DNA of 64,000 nucleotides from assembly GCF_900107745.1 (NCBI RefSeq), contig NZ_FNRO01000006.1, positions 62,001-126,000 on the forward strand, written 5' to 3'. This DNA comes from Variovorax sp. YR216 (GTDB lineage Bacteria; Pseudomonadota; Gammaproteobacteria; Burkholderiales; Burkholderiaceae_C). Positions within the stretch are counted from its first letter, which is position 1; every line of letters begins with the position of its first letter. Below are positions 35,662 to 45,757 of this stretch, piece by piece. Below the pieces are notes generated by a model, which saw only the letters and a list, made by a program, of their open reading frames with translations, did no database searches and was not told the origin of the DNA. The position numbers and the translations under genes are program-made.

Positions 35662-37569
35662 GTGACCGCAAGCTACGAAGTGCAGGGCGGCATTGCCGTC
35701 GTCTCGATGGACAACCCGCCGGTCAACAGCCTGGGACTGGGCAACCGCCGTTTCATCGCCGAATCGGTTCGGCGTGCAGAGGACGATGCCGCGGTGCGCG
35801 CGATCGTGCTGACGGGCCAGGGCCGGGCCTTCTGCGGCGGCGCGGACATCCGCGAGTTCAACAAGCCCGAAGCCACCATGGCGCCCGACCTGGTCGACGT
35901 GATCCGCATCGTCGAAGGCTGCGACAAGCCTGTCGTGGCCGCGATCCACGGCGTGGTGATGGGCGGCGGGCTCGAACTCGCGATGGGCTGCCACTACCGC
36001 GTGGTCCGCAGTGGCACGCAGGTCGCGCTGCCCGAGGTGCGCATCGGCATCCTGCCCGGCGCCACCGGCACCCAGCGGCTTCCGCGCCTGATCGGGCTCG
36101 AACCCGCGCTCAACATGATCGTGACCGGCGAGACCGCGATGAGTGACCTGCTCGCGGCGATGCCGGGGCAGAAGCTGTTCGATCGCCTGGTGGAAGACGA
36201 TGTGGTTGCGGCGGCGATCGAGCTGGCGCGCGACATGGCCAACGTGCGCCCGCTGCCGCGTTCGCGTGAGCTCAAGGTCGAGCATCCGAACGCCGAGGCA
36301 TATCTGCAGTTCGCGCGCAACATGGTCGCCGCCAGGTGGCCGCAGTACCCGGCTCCCTTGCGCTGCCTCGATTGCGTGGCGCAGTCGGTGCGGCTGCCGT
36401 TCGATGCCGCAGTCGACTACGAGCGCGTCGCGGTCACTGAATTGGTGTGGACGCCCGAGAGCGCCGCGTTGCGCAACGCCTTCTTCGCCGAACGCGCGGC
36501 AAGCAAGATCGCGGACGTTCCCGAGGACACGCCCCGGCGCGCGATCAAGTCGGTCGGCGTGATCGGCGCCGGCACGATGGGCGGAGGCATCTCGATGAAC
36601 TTCCTGGACGCCGGCATCCCGGTGACCATCCTCGAGTTGAAACAGGAAGCGCTCGACCGCGGCATCGCCACGATCCGCAACAACTACGAAGCGCAGGTCA
36701 AGAAGGGCAAGCTCAAGCAGGACAAGTACGAGCAGCGCATGGCGTTGCTCAAGACCACGCTGTCGTACGACGATCTCAAGGACGTCGATTTGGTCATCGA
36801 AGCTGTGTTCGAGGAACTCGGCGTCAAGGAAAAGGTGTTCACCGAACTCGACCGCGTGATCAAGCCGGGTGCGATCCTGGCCTCGAACACCTCCACGCTC
36901 GACGTGGACAAGATCGCGGCCTTCACCAAGCGTCCGCAGGACGTGGTCGGCGTGCACTTCTTCAGCCCGGCCAACGTGATGAAGCTGCTCGAAGTGGTGC
37001 GCGGCAAGCAGACTGCCAAGGACGTGCTCGCCACGGTGATGGCCATCGCGAAGAAGATCGAGAAGACAGCCGTGGTCTCGGGCGTGTGCGACGGCTTCAT
37101 CGGCAACCGCATGATCGAGCAGTACTCGCGCCAGGCGTGCTTCCTGCTCGACGAAGGCGCCACGCCGCAGCAGGTGGACAAGGCGATCGAGAAGTTCGGC
37201 TTCGCGATGGGCCCGTTCCGCATGGGCTGCGCGACCGGGGTCCGCCGCAGGGAAAGCGCCATCGCGCCACGCATGATCCCGGACGAAGAGATCGTGCAGC
37301 GCCTCGTCTATGCACTGGTCAACGAAGGTGCGCGCATCCTCGAAGAGGGCATTGCGTCGAAGCCGGGCGACATCGACATGGTGTACCTGACCGGCTACGG
37401 CTTCCCCATCTGGCACGGCGGACCGATGCACTACGCCTCGCAGGTTGGCCTTTTCAACGTGGCCGAGTCGATGAAGCGCTTCGCGAAGAACCCGCACGAA
37501 GATGCGAAGTTCTGGCAGCCCGCGGCGCTGATCCGGAAGCTGGTCGCCGAAGGCCGGTCCTTCGGCTAG
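35662..37569 (+). CDS. FadB/FadJ-like enoyl-CoA hydratase/3-hydroxyacyl-CoA dehydrogenase with apparent internal deletion
   Basis: 635 residues from a GTG at 35662 preceded by AAGGAGACC; relatives are near 700. The N-terminal crotonase domain (about 1-185) keeps GQGRAFCGGAD, GGGLELAMGCHYR and PEVRIGILPGATGTQRLPR with both catalytic Glu. The NAD-binding domain starts VGVIGAGTMGGG near residue 298 and reaches FGFAMGPFRMG near 522. There, 11 residues (CATGVRRRESA) replace the usual DLAGxDxGW...GRFGQKTGxGWY stretch of about 65 residues, and the sequence resumes at IAPRMIPDEEI in the second C-terminal domain. The frame is intact. Dehydrogenase activity or dimerisation may be impaired. Confidence 0.82.
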   Translation: MTASYEVQGGIAVVSMDNPPVNSLGLGNRRFIAESVRRAEDDAAVRAIVLTGQGRAFCGGADIREFNKPEATMAPDLVDVIRIVEGCDKPVVAAIHGVVMGGGLELAMGCHYRVVRSGTQVALPEVRIGILPGATGTQRLPRLIGLEPALNMIVTGETAMSDLLAAMPGQKLFDRLVEDDVVAAAIELARDMANVRPLPRSRELKVEHPNAEAYLQFARNMVAARWPQYPAPLRCLDCVAQSVRLPFDAAVDYERVAVTELVWTPESAALRNAFFAERAASKIADVPEDTPRRAIKSVGVIGAGTMGGGISMNFLDAGIPVTILELKQEALDRGIATIRNNYEAQVKKGKLKQDKYEQRMALLKTTLSYDDLKDVDLVIEAVFEELGVKEKVFTELDRVIKPGAILASNTSTLDVDKIAAFTKRPQDVVGVHFFSPANVMKLLEVVRGKQTAKDVLATVMAIAKKIEKTAVVSGVCDGFIGNRMIEQYSRQACFLLDEGATPQQVDKAIEKFGFAMGPFRMGCATGVRRRESAIAPRMIPDEEIVQRLVYALVNEGARILEEGIASKPGDIDMVYLTGYGFPIWHGGPMHYASQVGLFNVAESMKRFAKNPHEDAKFWQPAALIRKLVAEGRSFG

Positions 37570-38231
37570 GGGGCGCGCAGCCGGAACGCGACACCGAGCG
37601 CGGCGAAGACCGCGCGGTCGGCGCCGTCGTTGACCTCGAAGCCCTGCCCGGACGCGCGATTCGCCCAGGCATCGATCTCGGAGGTCGCGAACTCCAGCGC
37701 GGCGATGCCGAGCCGGCCTTCCGCCGGAGGTGCAAAGCGCAAGTCCATGCCGGCGAGCGCCAGCATCGGAAGTCCGTTGCCATCGCGCGCGGTCGGGGCG
37801 TTGAACATCTGCGCCCAATGCAAGGCGACGCGCTCCGGCGCGCGGACCGCGAGCTCGAGCGCGCACAGGCGCGCATTGACATCGGCTGCGTGCGGACCAT
37901 CGGCGCAGGCCGCTGCTTCCTCCCGCAGGTCGACCGTGCATGCGCCGGTTTCGACGGGTTCGAGCCGCAGGACGGACGCGCAGCCGAGCGCCATGCCATC
38001 CATCGTCTCGACGCCCAGGCGGCGCAAGTGCGTGCGCCTCGTAACGAGATCGTCGCAGCGCAAGTCCAGCGCGTCGCCGGGTGTGGCGTTGACTTCGATC
38101 CATTGCTGGCCGAGATGGAATCGCGGCGCGGTCTCCATGCCGAGGATCCGCCCGAACACCGAGGCCGCGTCCTCGCGGTCGAGGGCGAGTCGCAAGCCGT
38201 GAAAGCGGGGAGGCTGCAGTTCTGCGGTCAT
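37566..38231 (-). CDS. VOC/glyoxalase-like protein (weak)
   Basis: 221 residues from the ATG at 38231. The N-terminal FHGLRLALDREDAASVFGRILGME and later ALELAVRAPERVALHWAQMF look like two VOC-type repeats, but metal ligands are not obvious. It converges on the FadB-like gene with a 4-nt overlap at the stops and follows the kinase-like gene by 7 nt on the same strand, so it is likely co-transcribed with it. Function unknown; CoA-ester or lactone chemistry is possible by context. Confidence 0.55.
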   Translation of the reverse strand: MTAELQPPRFHGLRLALDREDAASVFGRILGMETAPRFHLGQQWIEVNATPGDALDLRCDDLVTRRTHLRRLGVETMDGMALGCASVLRLEPVETGACTVDLREEAAACADGPHAADVNARLCALELAVRAPERVALHWAQMFNAPTARDGNGLPMLALAGMDLRFAPPAEGRLGIAALEFATSEIDAWANRASGQGFEVNDGADRAVFAALGVAFRLRAP

Positions 38232-38238
38232 TCGAGGC

Positions 38239-39300
38239 TCAGTCCTGCGTGGTGCGCCAGCCAAGTTCTGCCAGCGCGCGGGCTTGTCGTCCCGCTTCGA
38301 GTGCGTGCGCACTCGACGCATTGCCCGCAAGCGCACGGCCCATGATGCCCTGTGCGATCGCGGCCGCGCGGAACAGGTTAAAGGCGCCATAGAAGCGCCA
38401 GGCTGCCGTGGTCACCGCCGGAAGGCGACGGCGCTCGCAGTAGCGCGCGAGATGGCGCTCGACGGAAGGCAAGCCCAGCCTGGCAAGCTGGATGCCCGAC
38501 AGGTCGCCGAGCCCGCGGAACGGTGGCGGAAGCTGCCAGGCCATGCAGTGGTAGGCGAAGTCGGCCATCGGATCGCCGAGCGTCGAGAGCTCCCAGTCGA
38601 GTACCGCGATGACCCGTGGCGAATCCCGTGCGAAGACGAGGTTGTCGAGCCGGAAGTCGCCGTGCACGATACGCGTGGCCGCTACGGCCGGCACATGTTG
38701 CGGCAACCACGCGATGAGGTTCTCGAAGGCTTCGATGTGCTCGGTCTCGCTCGCGCGGTACTGGCGCGTCCAGCGCGCGATCTGGCGTTCGATGTAGTTG
38801 CCGGTGCGGCCGAAGTCCGCGAGCCCGGCGGCTTCGACATCCACCTCGTGCAGCGCCGCGAGAACCCGGTTCATGTCGTCGCAGATCAGGCTGCGCTCCT
38901 CGCGACTCGCGTCGGGCAGCTTTGGGTCCCAGAGGATGCGGCCGTCCATGTAGTCCATGACGTAGAAGGCGCTGCCGATCACCTCGTCGTCCTCGCACAG
39001 CGCGTGCACGCGCGGCACCGGCACCTCGGTCCGCGCGAGGGCCTTCATGATCCGGAACTCGCGGTCGACCGCGTGTGCGGAGGGCAGCAGCTCGCCCGAA
39101 GGCTTGCGGCGCAGCACGTAGCGATGCCGGCCCGCATCGACGAGGAAGGTCGGGTTCGACTGGCCGCCCCTGAACTGCCGGATACCGAAGTCTCCGCGCG
39201 CATCCTCGTCCACATGCGAGGTGAACCACTGCCGCAGCCGCTCCTCGTCGAAACGCTGCGCTGGCTGCACGTCGGTAGTGCCGCTGAAGGGTTCGCTCAT
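38239..39300 (-). CDS. APH-like phosphotransferase of the ACAD10/11-LvaA type
   Basis: 353 residues from the ATG at 39300. Kinase-like motifs are FRGGQSNPTFLV (N-lobe), VHGDFRLDNLVF (catalytic Asp/Asn) and VLDWELSTLGDPMAD (metal-binding Asp). This is the subgroup that phosphorylates the 4-hydroxyl of 4-hydroxyacyl-CoAs, ahead of an ACAD10/11 dehydrogenase; a matching dehydrogenase is at 33760. Antibiotic resistance is unlikely given the subgroup and context. It is divergent from the LysR gene. Confidence 0.82.
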   Translation of the reverse strand: MSEPFSGTTDVQPAQRFDEERLRQWFTSHVDEDARGDFGIRQFRGGQSNPTFLVDAGRHRYVLRRKPSGELLPSAHAVDREFRIMKALARTEVPVPRVHALCEDDEVIGSAFYVMDYMDGRILWDPKLPDASREERSLICDDMNRVLAALHEVDVEAAGLADFGRTGNYIERQIARWTRQYRASETEHIEAFENLIAWLPQHVPAVAATRIVHGDFRLDNLVFARDSPRVIAVLDWELSTLGDPMADFAYHCMAWQLPPPFRGLGDLSGIQLARLGLPSVERHLARYCERRRLPAVTTAAWRFYGAFNLFRAAAIAQGIMGRALAGNASSAHALEAGRQARALAELGWRTTQD

Positions 39301-39434
39301 GGGGTCTTGTCTCCTCGGTGAATGCGCGCGGGCGCCATCACGCGGCATGATGTGGCGCGTTCATTGGCATTGAGCCTAAGGGCACCCGCGCCCGCGAGGC
39401 CAATGAATGCTTGGAATGGGCCTGGATACAGCGA

Positions 39435-40337
39435 ATGCATATCTCGAGAGTCGACCTCAACCTGCTCGTGGTGCTCGACACCATCTACACCGAAGGCGGC
39501 ATCACCAAGGCGGCCGAGAAGCTGCACCTGACGCAGCCGGCGATCAGCCACGCGCTGGCGCGGCTGCGCGACCTGTTCAACGACCCGCTCTTCGAGCGCC
39601 AGGGCCACCGGATGGTGCCGACGCCGCTCACCAAGCGGCTCATCGATCCGCTGCGCGGCTCGCTGCAGTCGATCGGCTCGCTGCTCAACGACACGCAGAG
39701 CTTCGAGCCTGCGGTTGCCCGCAAGCGCTTCGTGATCGGGCTGCGCGACTTCATGGAATCGACCGTGCTGTCGCCGCTGATGAAGGTGCTCGCGGCCGAG
39801 GCGCCGGAGATCGAGGTCTGCAGCGTGCGCGCCAACCGCCGCAGCCTCGAAAGCGAACTGGCCGCGGGAACGCTCGATCTCGCGGTCGACGTGCTGCTTC
39901 CGCTGTCGGACGCGGTCAAGGTCAAGCGCATCACGGTCGACGGGATGGCGGTGGTCGCCCGCAAGGGGCATCCTGCGATCGACGGGTCGGTGGACCTGGA
40001 CACCTACATCGCGCAGCGGCACATCCTCGTGACCTCGCGGCGGCAGGGGATGGGCTTCGAGGACATCGAGTTGCGCCGCATGGGAGTGCAGCGGCAGATC
40101 GCGCTGCGCTGCCAGTTCTACTTCGCGGCCTGCCGCACGGTGTCGGAAACCGATCTGCTTCTCACCATGCCCGAGAGCTACGCGCACATGGCCAACCGCC
40201 AGTTCGGCAACCAGGTGATGGCTTTCCCGACGCCGCTGTCGTCGATGGATGCCTACATGTACTGGCATGCGAGCACCGACAACGATGCCGCCAACCGCTG
40301 GCTGCGCTCGGTGCTGCTGCGCTGCGCCGCGCGCTGA
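39435..40337 (+). CDS. LysR-family transcriptional regulator
   Basis: 300 residues from the ATG at 39435; a TTG at 39411 would add eight. The N-terminal HTH reads LLVVLDTIYTEGGITKAAEKLHLTQPAISHALARLRDLF, typical of the NodD/PcaQ-like branch, followed by a type-2 periplasmic-binding-like effector domain. It is divergent from the kinase gene and lies upstream of the importer operon, so it may control either. No clear T-n11-A box was resolved. Confidence 0.88.
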   Translation: MHISRVDLNLLVVLDTIYTEGGITKAAEKLHLTQPAISHALARLRDLFNDPLFERQGHRMVPTPLTKRLIDPLRGSLQSIGSLLNDTQSFEPAVARKRFVIGLRDFMESTVLSPLMKVLAAEAPEIEVCSVRANRRSLESELAAGTLDLAVDVLLPLSDAVKVKRITVDGMAVVARKGHPAIDGSVDLDTYIAQRHILVTSRRQGMGFEDIELRRMGVQRQIALRCQFYFAACRTVSETDLLLTMPESYAHMANRQFGNQVMAFPTPLSSMDAYMYWHASTDNDAANRWLRSVLLRCAAR

Positions 40338-40424
40338 ACGCCCGGCCGGCGCCTTTCCCGTCTCCTTCATTCCATCTCGCTAGGGTTTACGCCAGTGCGG
40401 CGTGCGGATGCGCGCCTGTAAATT

Positions 40425-40446
40425 GACATCTGTTATAACAAATGTC
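40425..40446. promoter_or_regulatory. 22-bp near-perfect palindrome upstream of the importer (shared motif copy C)
   Basis: Ten of eleven base pairs match in the dyad GACAT.TGTTATAACA.ATGTC; the only mismatch is C30/A41. It overlaps TTGACA (40423-40428), a perfect -35 hexamer, and contains the TGTTATAACAAATG copy of the motif seen upstream of the CoA transferase and GntR genes. It lies 38 bp upstream of the first binding-protein ATG. A GntR-type operator that occludes the promoter fits best. Confidence 0.6.
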
Positions 40447-40484
40447 GTCTCGAGGTCGTCGGGACGCAATCCAAGGAGACACCG

Positions 40485-41741
40485 ATGTCGATGAAAAGGC
40501 GCAGCTTCCTCCAGACCTCCGCGGCCGCAGCCGTCGGCGTGATGGGCCTGTCTTCCATGAACGTGGCTCGCGCGCAGTCCGGGCCGATCCGGATCGGCGT
40601 GATGCTGCCGATGAGCGGCATCGGCGCCGAGGCGGGCGCGGCCTGGCTCGCGGGCGCAAAGGTCGCGACCGAGCAATGGAATTCCAAGGGTGGCGTGCTC
40701 AAGCGCCAGGTCGAACTCGTGGTGCGCGACGACAAGTTCACCAGCGCGGGCGCCGTGGCCGCCGCGCGCGAGCTCGCTGGCAGCGGGGTGAACCTGCTGA
40801 TCGGCGGTTCGCAGTCGCCGATGGCGCTGGCGACCGCGCCGATCCTGCCGGAACTCAAGGCCATGATGGTCGCGCCGTGCCCGACGGTGATGTCGCTCAC
40901 GCACGAGAACTTCCAGCGCAACTTCTTCCGCCTCTCGTGGAACGCGTACATCGCGTTCGCGGGCATCGGAAACATGCTCACCGACCGCTTCAAGGACGTG
41001 GAGACCTGGTCCCTCATCGTGCCGGACAGCGAAAACGGCCGCGACATGGCGCGCTTCTTCGCCACCGGCGTGCAGCGCGCCGCGGCCAAGGCCGGGCGGC
41101 AGGTCAAGGTGCTCGATCCGGTGTTCGCGAGCCTCAACAAGGCCGACTACAAGATCGAGATCAACAGCCTGATGAACGCGCCCTCGCAGGGCCTCTTCGT
41201 CGGCCTCACCGCCGCGCCGTGCATCAGCCTGCTGCAGCAGGGTCGCGCAGTGGGCATGGACCGCAAGTTCAAGGTGATCGGCGACGCGGGCACCGAGCTG
41301 ATGATCGCCAAGGCGATGCAGAAGTCCACGCCGGCCAACCTCTGGAGCATCAGCTACTGGGTGCCCGGCACCGAGGCCGGCCGCCGCAACCCGATGAGCG
41401 CGCCGCTCTACGAGGGCTACGTGAAGCTCACCGGCGACAGGAACCCGCCGAGCATCGTGCAGTCGAGCCATCGCTGCGCGCTCGCGCTCTTCAACGCGAT
41501 CCAGAAGGCGAACGGCACCGAGACGGATGCGGTGATCGCCGCGCTCGAAGGGCTGACCTTCGACACGGCCGTGGGTGCCTACCACGTGCGCAAGGAAGAC
41601 CACCAGGGCCTGGGCACCGCGTACATCGCCCAGGTGGGCGCGCGCGATGCCGATCCGGGCTACGGCATCGTCGACGCCATTGCCTACAACGAAGCCGACG
41701 TGGCCGAGCCGCCGTCGCCCGGCAAAGCGATCGCGATGTGA
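40485..41741 (+). CDS. Branched-chain-type (HAAT) ABC substrate-binding protein, copy 1
   Basis: 418 residues. A twin-arginine type signal (KRRSFLQ at residues 4-10, cleavage near VARAQ) directs export. The mature protein begins GPIRIGVMLPMSGIGAEAG, the leucine/amide-binding family start. It captures the substrate for the downstream permease and ATPases. It is a tandem paralogue of the next gene, sharing VRDDKFTSAGAV and LNKADYKIEIN segments. Given the surrounding CoA genes, an organic acid rather than an amino acid is the likely cargo. Confidence 0.9.
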   Translation: MSMKRRSFLQTSAAAAVGVMGLSSMNVARAQSGPIRIGVMLPMSGIGAEAGAAWLAGAKVATEQWNSKGGVLKRQVELVVRDDKFTSAGAVAAARELAGSGVNLLIGGSQSPMALATAPILPELKAMMVAPCPTVMSLTHENFQRNFFRLSWNAYIAFAGIGNMLTDRFKDVETWSLIVPDSENGRDMARFFATGVQRAAAKAGRQVKVLDPVFASLNKADYKIEINSLMNAPSQGLFVGLTAAPCISLLQQGRAVGMDRKFKVIGDAGTELMIAKAMQKSTPANLWSISYWVPGTEAGRRNPMSAPLYEGYVKLTGDRNPPSIVQSSHRCALALFNAIQKANGTETDAVIAALEGLTFDTAVGAYHVRKEDHQGLGTAYIAQVGARDADPGYGIVDAIAYNEADVAEPPSPGKAIAM

Positions 41742-41763
41742 ACGCCGCGAAGGAGACACGTCC

Positions 41764-43026
41764 ATGAGCCTCAAGCGCAGAACCTTCGTCCAGGCCGCGA
41801 GCGCGGCCGCCGTGCTCGGCAGCGCCGGCGCGCGATTCTTTCCCTCCGCGTATGCAGAGGGCCAGCCGGTCCGCGTCGGCGCGATGCTGCCGATGAGCGG
41901 CATCGGCGCCGAGGCCGGCGCGGCCTGGCTCAACGGCATCAAGGCCGCGCAGATGCAGTGGAACGCCAACGGCGGCCTGCTGGGCCGGCAGATCGAGATC
42001 GTGGTGCGTGACGACAAGTTCACCAGCGCCGGCGCGGTGAGTGCGGCGCGCGAGCTGGCGGGTGACGGCGTCAATCTTTCCATCGGCGCCGGCCAATCGC
42101 CGATGGCGCTGGCAATCGCGCCGATCCTCGCCGAGCTCAAGAGCGTGGTCGTCGCGCCGGCACCGAGCGTGATGTCGGTGACGCACGAGAACTTCAGCCG
42201 CAACTTCTTCCGGCTGTCCTCGAACGCATTGATGCTCTACGGCGGCATCGGCAGCCTGATGACCACCCGCTTCTCCGACGTCGAGACCTGGGCGGTGATC
42301 GCGCCGGACAGCGAGAACGGCCGTGACGTCGCGCGCTACTTCAAGGCCGGCGTGGCGCAGGCGGCTGCCAAGAGCGGGCGCAAGGTGCAGGTGCTGGAGC
42401 CGGTGTTCGCGAGCCTGAACAAGGCCGACTACAAGATCGAGATCAACAACCTCATGAACTCCGGCGCGCAGGGCCTGTTCATCGGCCTGACCGCGGCGCC
42501 CTGCGTGAGCCTGCTGCAGCAGGGCCGCGCGGTGGGCATGGAGAAGCGCTTCAAGGTGATCGGCGAGGCGGGCACCGAGCTGATGATCGCCAAGGCGATG
42601 CAGAAGTCGACGCCGCAGAACCTGTGGGGCGTGACCTTCTGGGCGCCGGAGCTGGAGCCGTTCAAGACCCAGTTCCCGGTCAGCAGGGACCTGAGCGAGT
42701 ACATCGTCAAGGTTGCCGGCACGCCCTACGTGCCGGGCATCGTGCAGGCATCGCATCGCTCGGCGCTCGCGATCTTCAACGCGGTGAAGAAGGCGAACTC
42801 GACCGACACCGACGCGGTGATCGCTGCGCTGGAGGGCCTGCAGTTCGACACCGCCGCGGGGCCGTACCGCATCCGCAAGGAAGACCACCAGGGCATCGGC
42901 TCGTTCTACTTCGCGAAGATCGGCGCGCGCGATGCGGCGCCGGGCTACGGGCTGGAACAGGTCGTTCGCCTGGATGAAACAGAGATCGTCGAGCCGCCGT
43001 CGCCCGGCAGGAAATTCGAGGGCTGA
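41764..43026 (+). CDS. Branched-chain-type (HAAT) ABC substrate-binding protein, copy 2
   Basis: 420 residues from the ATG at 41764, preceded by GAAGGAGAC. It has a Tat-like signal (KRRTFVQ at residues 4-10, ending SAYAEG) and the same MLPMSGIGAEAGAAWL opening as copy 1, so it arose by duplication. Divergence is concentrated in the region after residue 290, near the inter-lobe cleft. Two binding proteins for one permease suggest two related substrates. The next gene starts 2 nt after the stop. Confidence 0.9.
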   Translation: MSLKRRTFVQAASAAAVLGSAGARFFPSAYAEGQPVRVGAMLPMSGIGAEAGAAWLNGIKAAQMQWNANGGLLGRQIEIVVRDDKFTSAGAVSAARELAGDGVNLSIGAGQSPMALAIAPILAELKSVVVAPAPSVMSVTHENFSRNFFRLSSNALMLYGGIGSLMTTRFSDVETWAVIAPDSENGRDVARYFKAGVAQAAAKSGRKVQVLEPVFASLNKADYKIEINNLMNSGAQGLFIGLTAAPCVSLLQQGRAVGMEKRFKVIGEAGTELMIAKAMQKSTPQNLWGVTFWAPELEPFKTQFPVSRDLSEYIVKVAGTPYVPGIVQASHRSALAIFNAVKKANSTDTDAVIAALEGLQFDTAAGPYRIRKEDHQGIGSFYFAKIGARDAAPGYGLEQVVRLDETEIVEPPSPGRKFEG

Positions 43027-43028
43027 GC

Positions 43029-44983
43029 GTGGTCAACGAACTTCTCTTCGCGGTGTTCAACGCCGCCGCGTTCGGCATGGCGATCTTCGTGGTCGCCGCG
43101 GGCCTGACGCTGATCTTCGGCCTGATGCGCCTGCTCAACATGGCGCAGGGCGGCTTCTTCATGATCGGCGCCTACACCGCCTATTCGGTCATGGGGCGCG
43201 ACGTGCAGTCGCTCGGCATGTTCCTGTTCGCGGCCCTGGTGGGCGGGGTCGTGGTCGCGCTGCTGGGGCTCGTTACCGACAAGCTGGTGCTGCGCCGGCT
43301 GCGCAATGTCGACCCGCACTATGTGCTCATCGCCACCTTCGCGCTGATGATGGTGTGCACCGGCGCGACCAAGCTGATCTGGGGCGTGGACTTCTTTTCG
43401 GTCAATCCGCCGCCGGGGCTGGACCAGCCGCTCAACCCGTTCGGCATGTTCTTCTCGGCCTACCAGATCTTCGTGATCGCGGCCGGGGTGCTGGTCTACG
43501 CGCTGCTCGAAGTGGCGATCCACCGCATGTGGTTCGGCAAGCTCATGCAGGCGCTCGCGGCCGACCCGTGGATGTCGGGCGTGCTCGGGCTCAACGTGTC
43601 CTTCGGGATCGCGCTGAGCGTGATGGCGAGTTTCCTGCTTGCGGGGCTGGCGGGGGGGCTGCTGCTGCCGAACCAGAGCCTGTCCACCGGCCTGGGCGAC
43701 TCCTACCTGATGTATGCCTTCTTCGCGGTCATCATCGGCGGGCTTGGCAACATCCGCGGCGCGTTCATCGGCTCTCTGGTGCTCGGGCTGGTGCAGAGCC
43801 TGAACACGGTGCTGCTGCCTTCGGTGCCGGGGCTGGCGATCTACGTGGTGCTCGCGGCCTTCCTGCTGTGGAAGCCGAGCGGCCTCTTTCCCGCGGTCGG
43901 GGCGCAGGCCGAGTCCGGCGGCGAGTCGCACGGCACGGGGCCGCTGCATCGGCCGCGCATTCCGCGCGGCGTCTGGCAGGTGCTGGGCGTGGGCACGGTG
44001 GGCGTGCTCGCGACCCTGCCGCTGTGGGTCAACGCCGGCCCGCTGTATGTGGTGGGCACGGTGCTGGTGCAGGTGGTGTTCGCGCTGTCCTGGAACATCC
44101 TCTTCGGCTACACCGGGCTGGTGTCCTTCGGGCATGCAGGCTTCTTCGCGCTGGGCGCGTACCTGGCGGCGCTGGCGCTGCGCCACGTCGCGGGCGTGCC
44201 TTTCCTCGGCGTGCTCGGCGCAGCGGCATTGCTCGGCGCATGCGCCGCATGGGTGATCGGCGTGCTGGCACTGCGGCGCATGAGCGGCGTCTTCCTTGCC
44301 GTGCTCACCGTCGCACTGGCGGAGGCGCTGCGGCTCATCATCGGCTTCTCGACCCTGCTGGGCCGCGAGGACGGCATCACCGATATCCCGCGCCCGGCGC
44401 TCGACTTCGGCGTGCTGCGCATCGACCTCGCGAGCTCGAACGCCTACTACTGGTTCCTGCTCGTCGCCACGGTGTTGATCACTGCCTTCCTGTGGTGGCT
44501 GCTGCACAGCCGCTTCGGCCGTACGCTGCAGACGGTGCGGCAGGACGCGGAGCGCGCCGCCTTCATGGGCACGAACGTGGCGCGCTACCGGCTCGCGGCG
44601 TTCGTGATCTCGGGTGCGGTGGCGGCGGTGGCGGGTGCGCTGTATGCGCCGTGGTCGCGCATCGTGACGGTGGAGGAAGTGCACTGGCTCGCTTCCGCGC
44701 AGCCGATGCTGAACACCCTGCTGGGTGGCGTCGGGTCCTTCTGGGGCCCGGTGGTCGGCGCCGGTCTCTTCGCCACGATCACCTATGCGACGCGCACGCT
44801 GGTGGGCCTGTCGGAACTGATCGTCGGCACCGGCCTGCTCGCGATCATCCTGCTCGCACCCAACGGCGCGGTCGGCCTCTGGCGCAGCGTCGAGGAGCGG
44901 CTGTGGGGCCGCCGCACCACACGCCCGGCCGAAGCGCCTTCGCGCGTCGCGCCCGTCGGCAAGCTCGAAGCGGGAGGTGCGCG

Positions 44984-44987
<4 letters not shown>
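43029..44987 (+). CDS. Fused LivH-LivM ABC permease
   Basis: 652 residues from a GTG at 43029. The first half (about 1-290) is LivH-like with GLTLIFGLMRLLNMAQGGFFMIGAY; after a hydrophilic linker (about 295-315) the second half is LivM-like with NILFGYTGLVSFGHAGFFALGAYLAAL. Each half has about eight membrane segments. The fusion supplies both pore subunits in one chain. The stop overlaps the next ATG by 4 nt. Confidence 0.9.

Positions 44988-45749
<762 letters not shown>

Positions 45750-45757
<8 letters not shown>

Noticed and set aside
35578..38103. Antisense open frame of about 841 codons opposite the FadB-like gene
   Set aside because: Shadow frame of a recognised enzyme; composition dominated by Arg, His, Leu and Ala.
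38239..39300. Aminoglycoside phosphotransferase (antibiotic resistance)
   Set aside because: The motifs belong to the acyl-CoA-associated APH subgroup and the neighbours are CoA enzymes.
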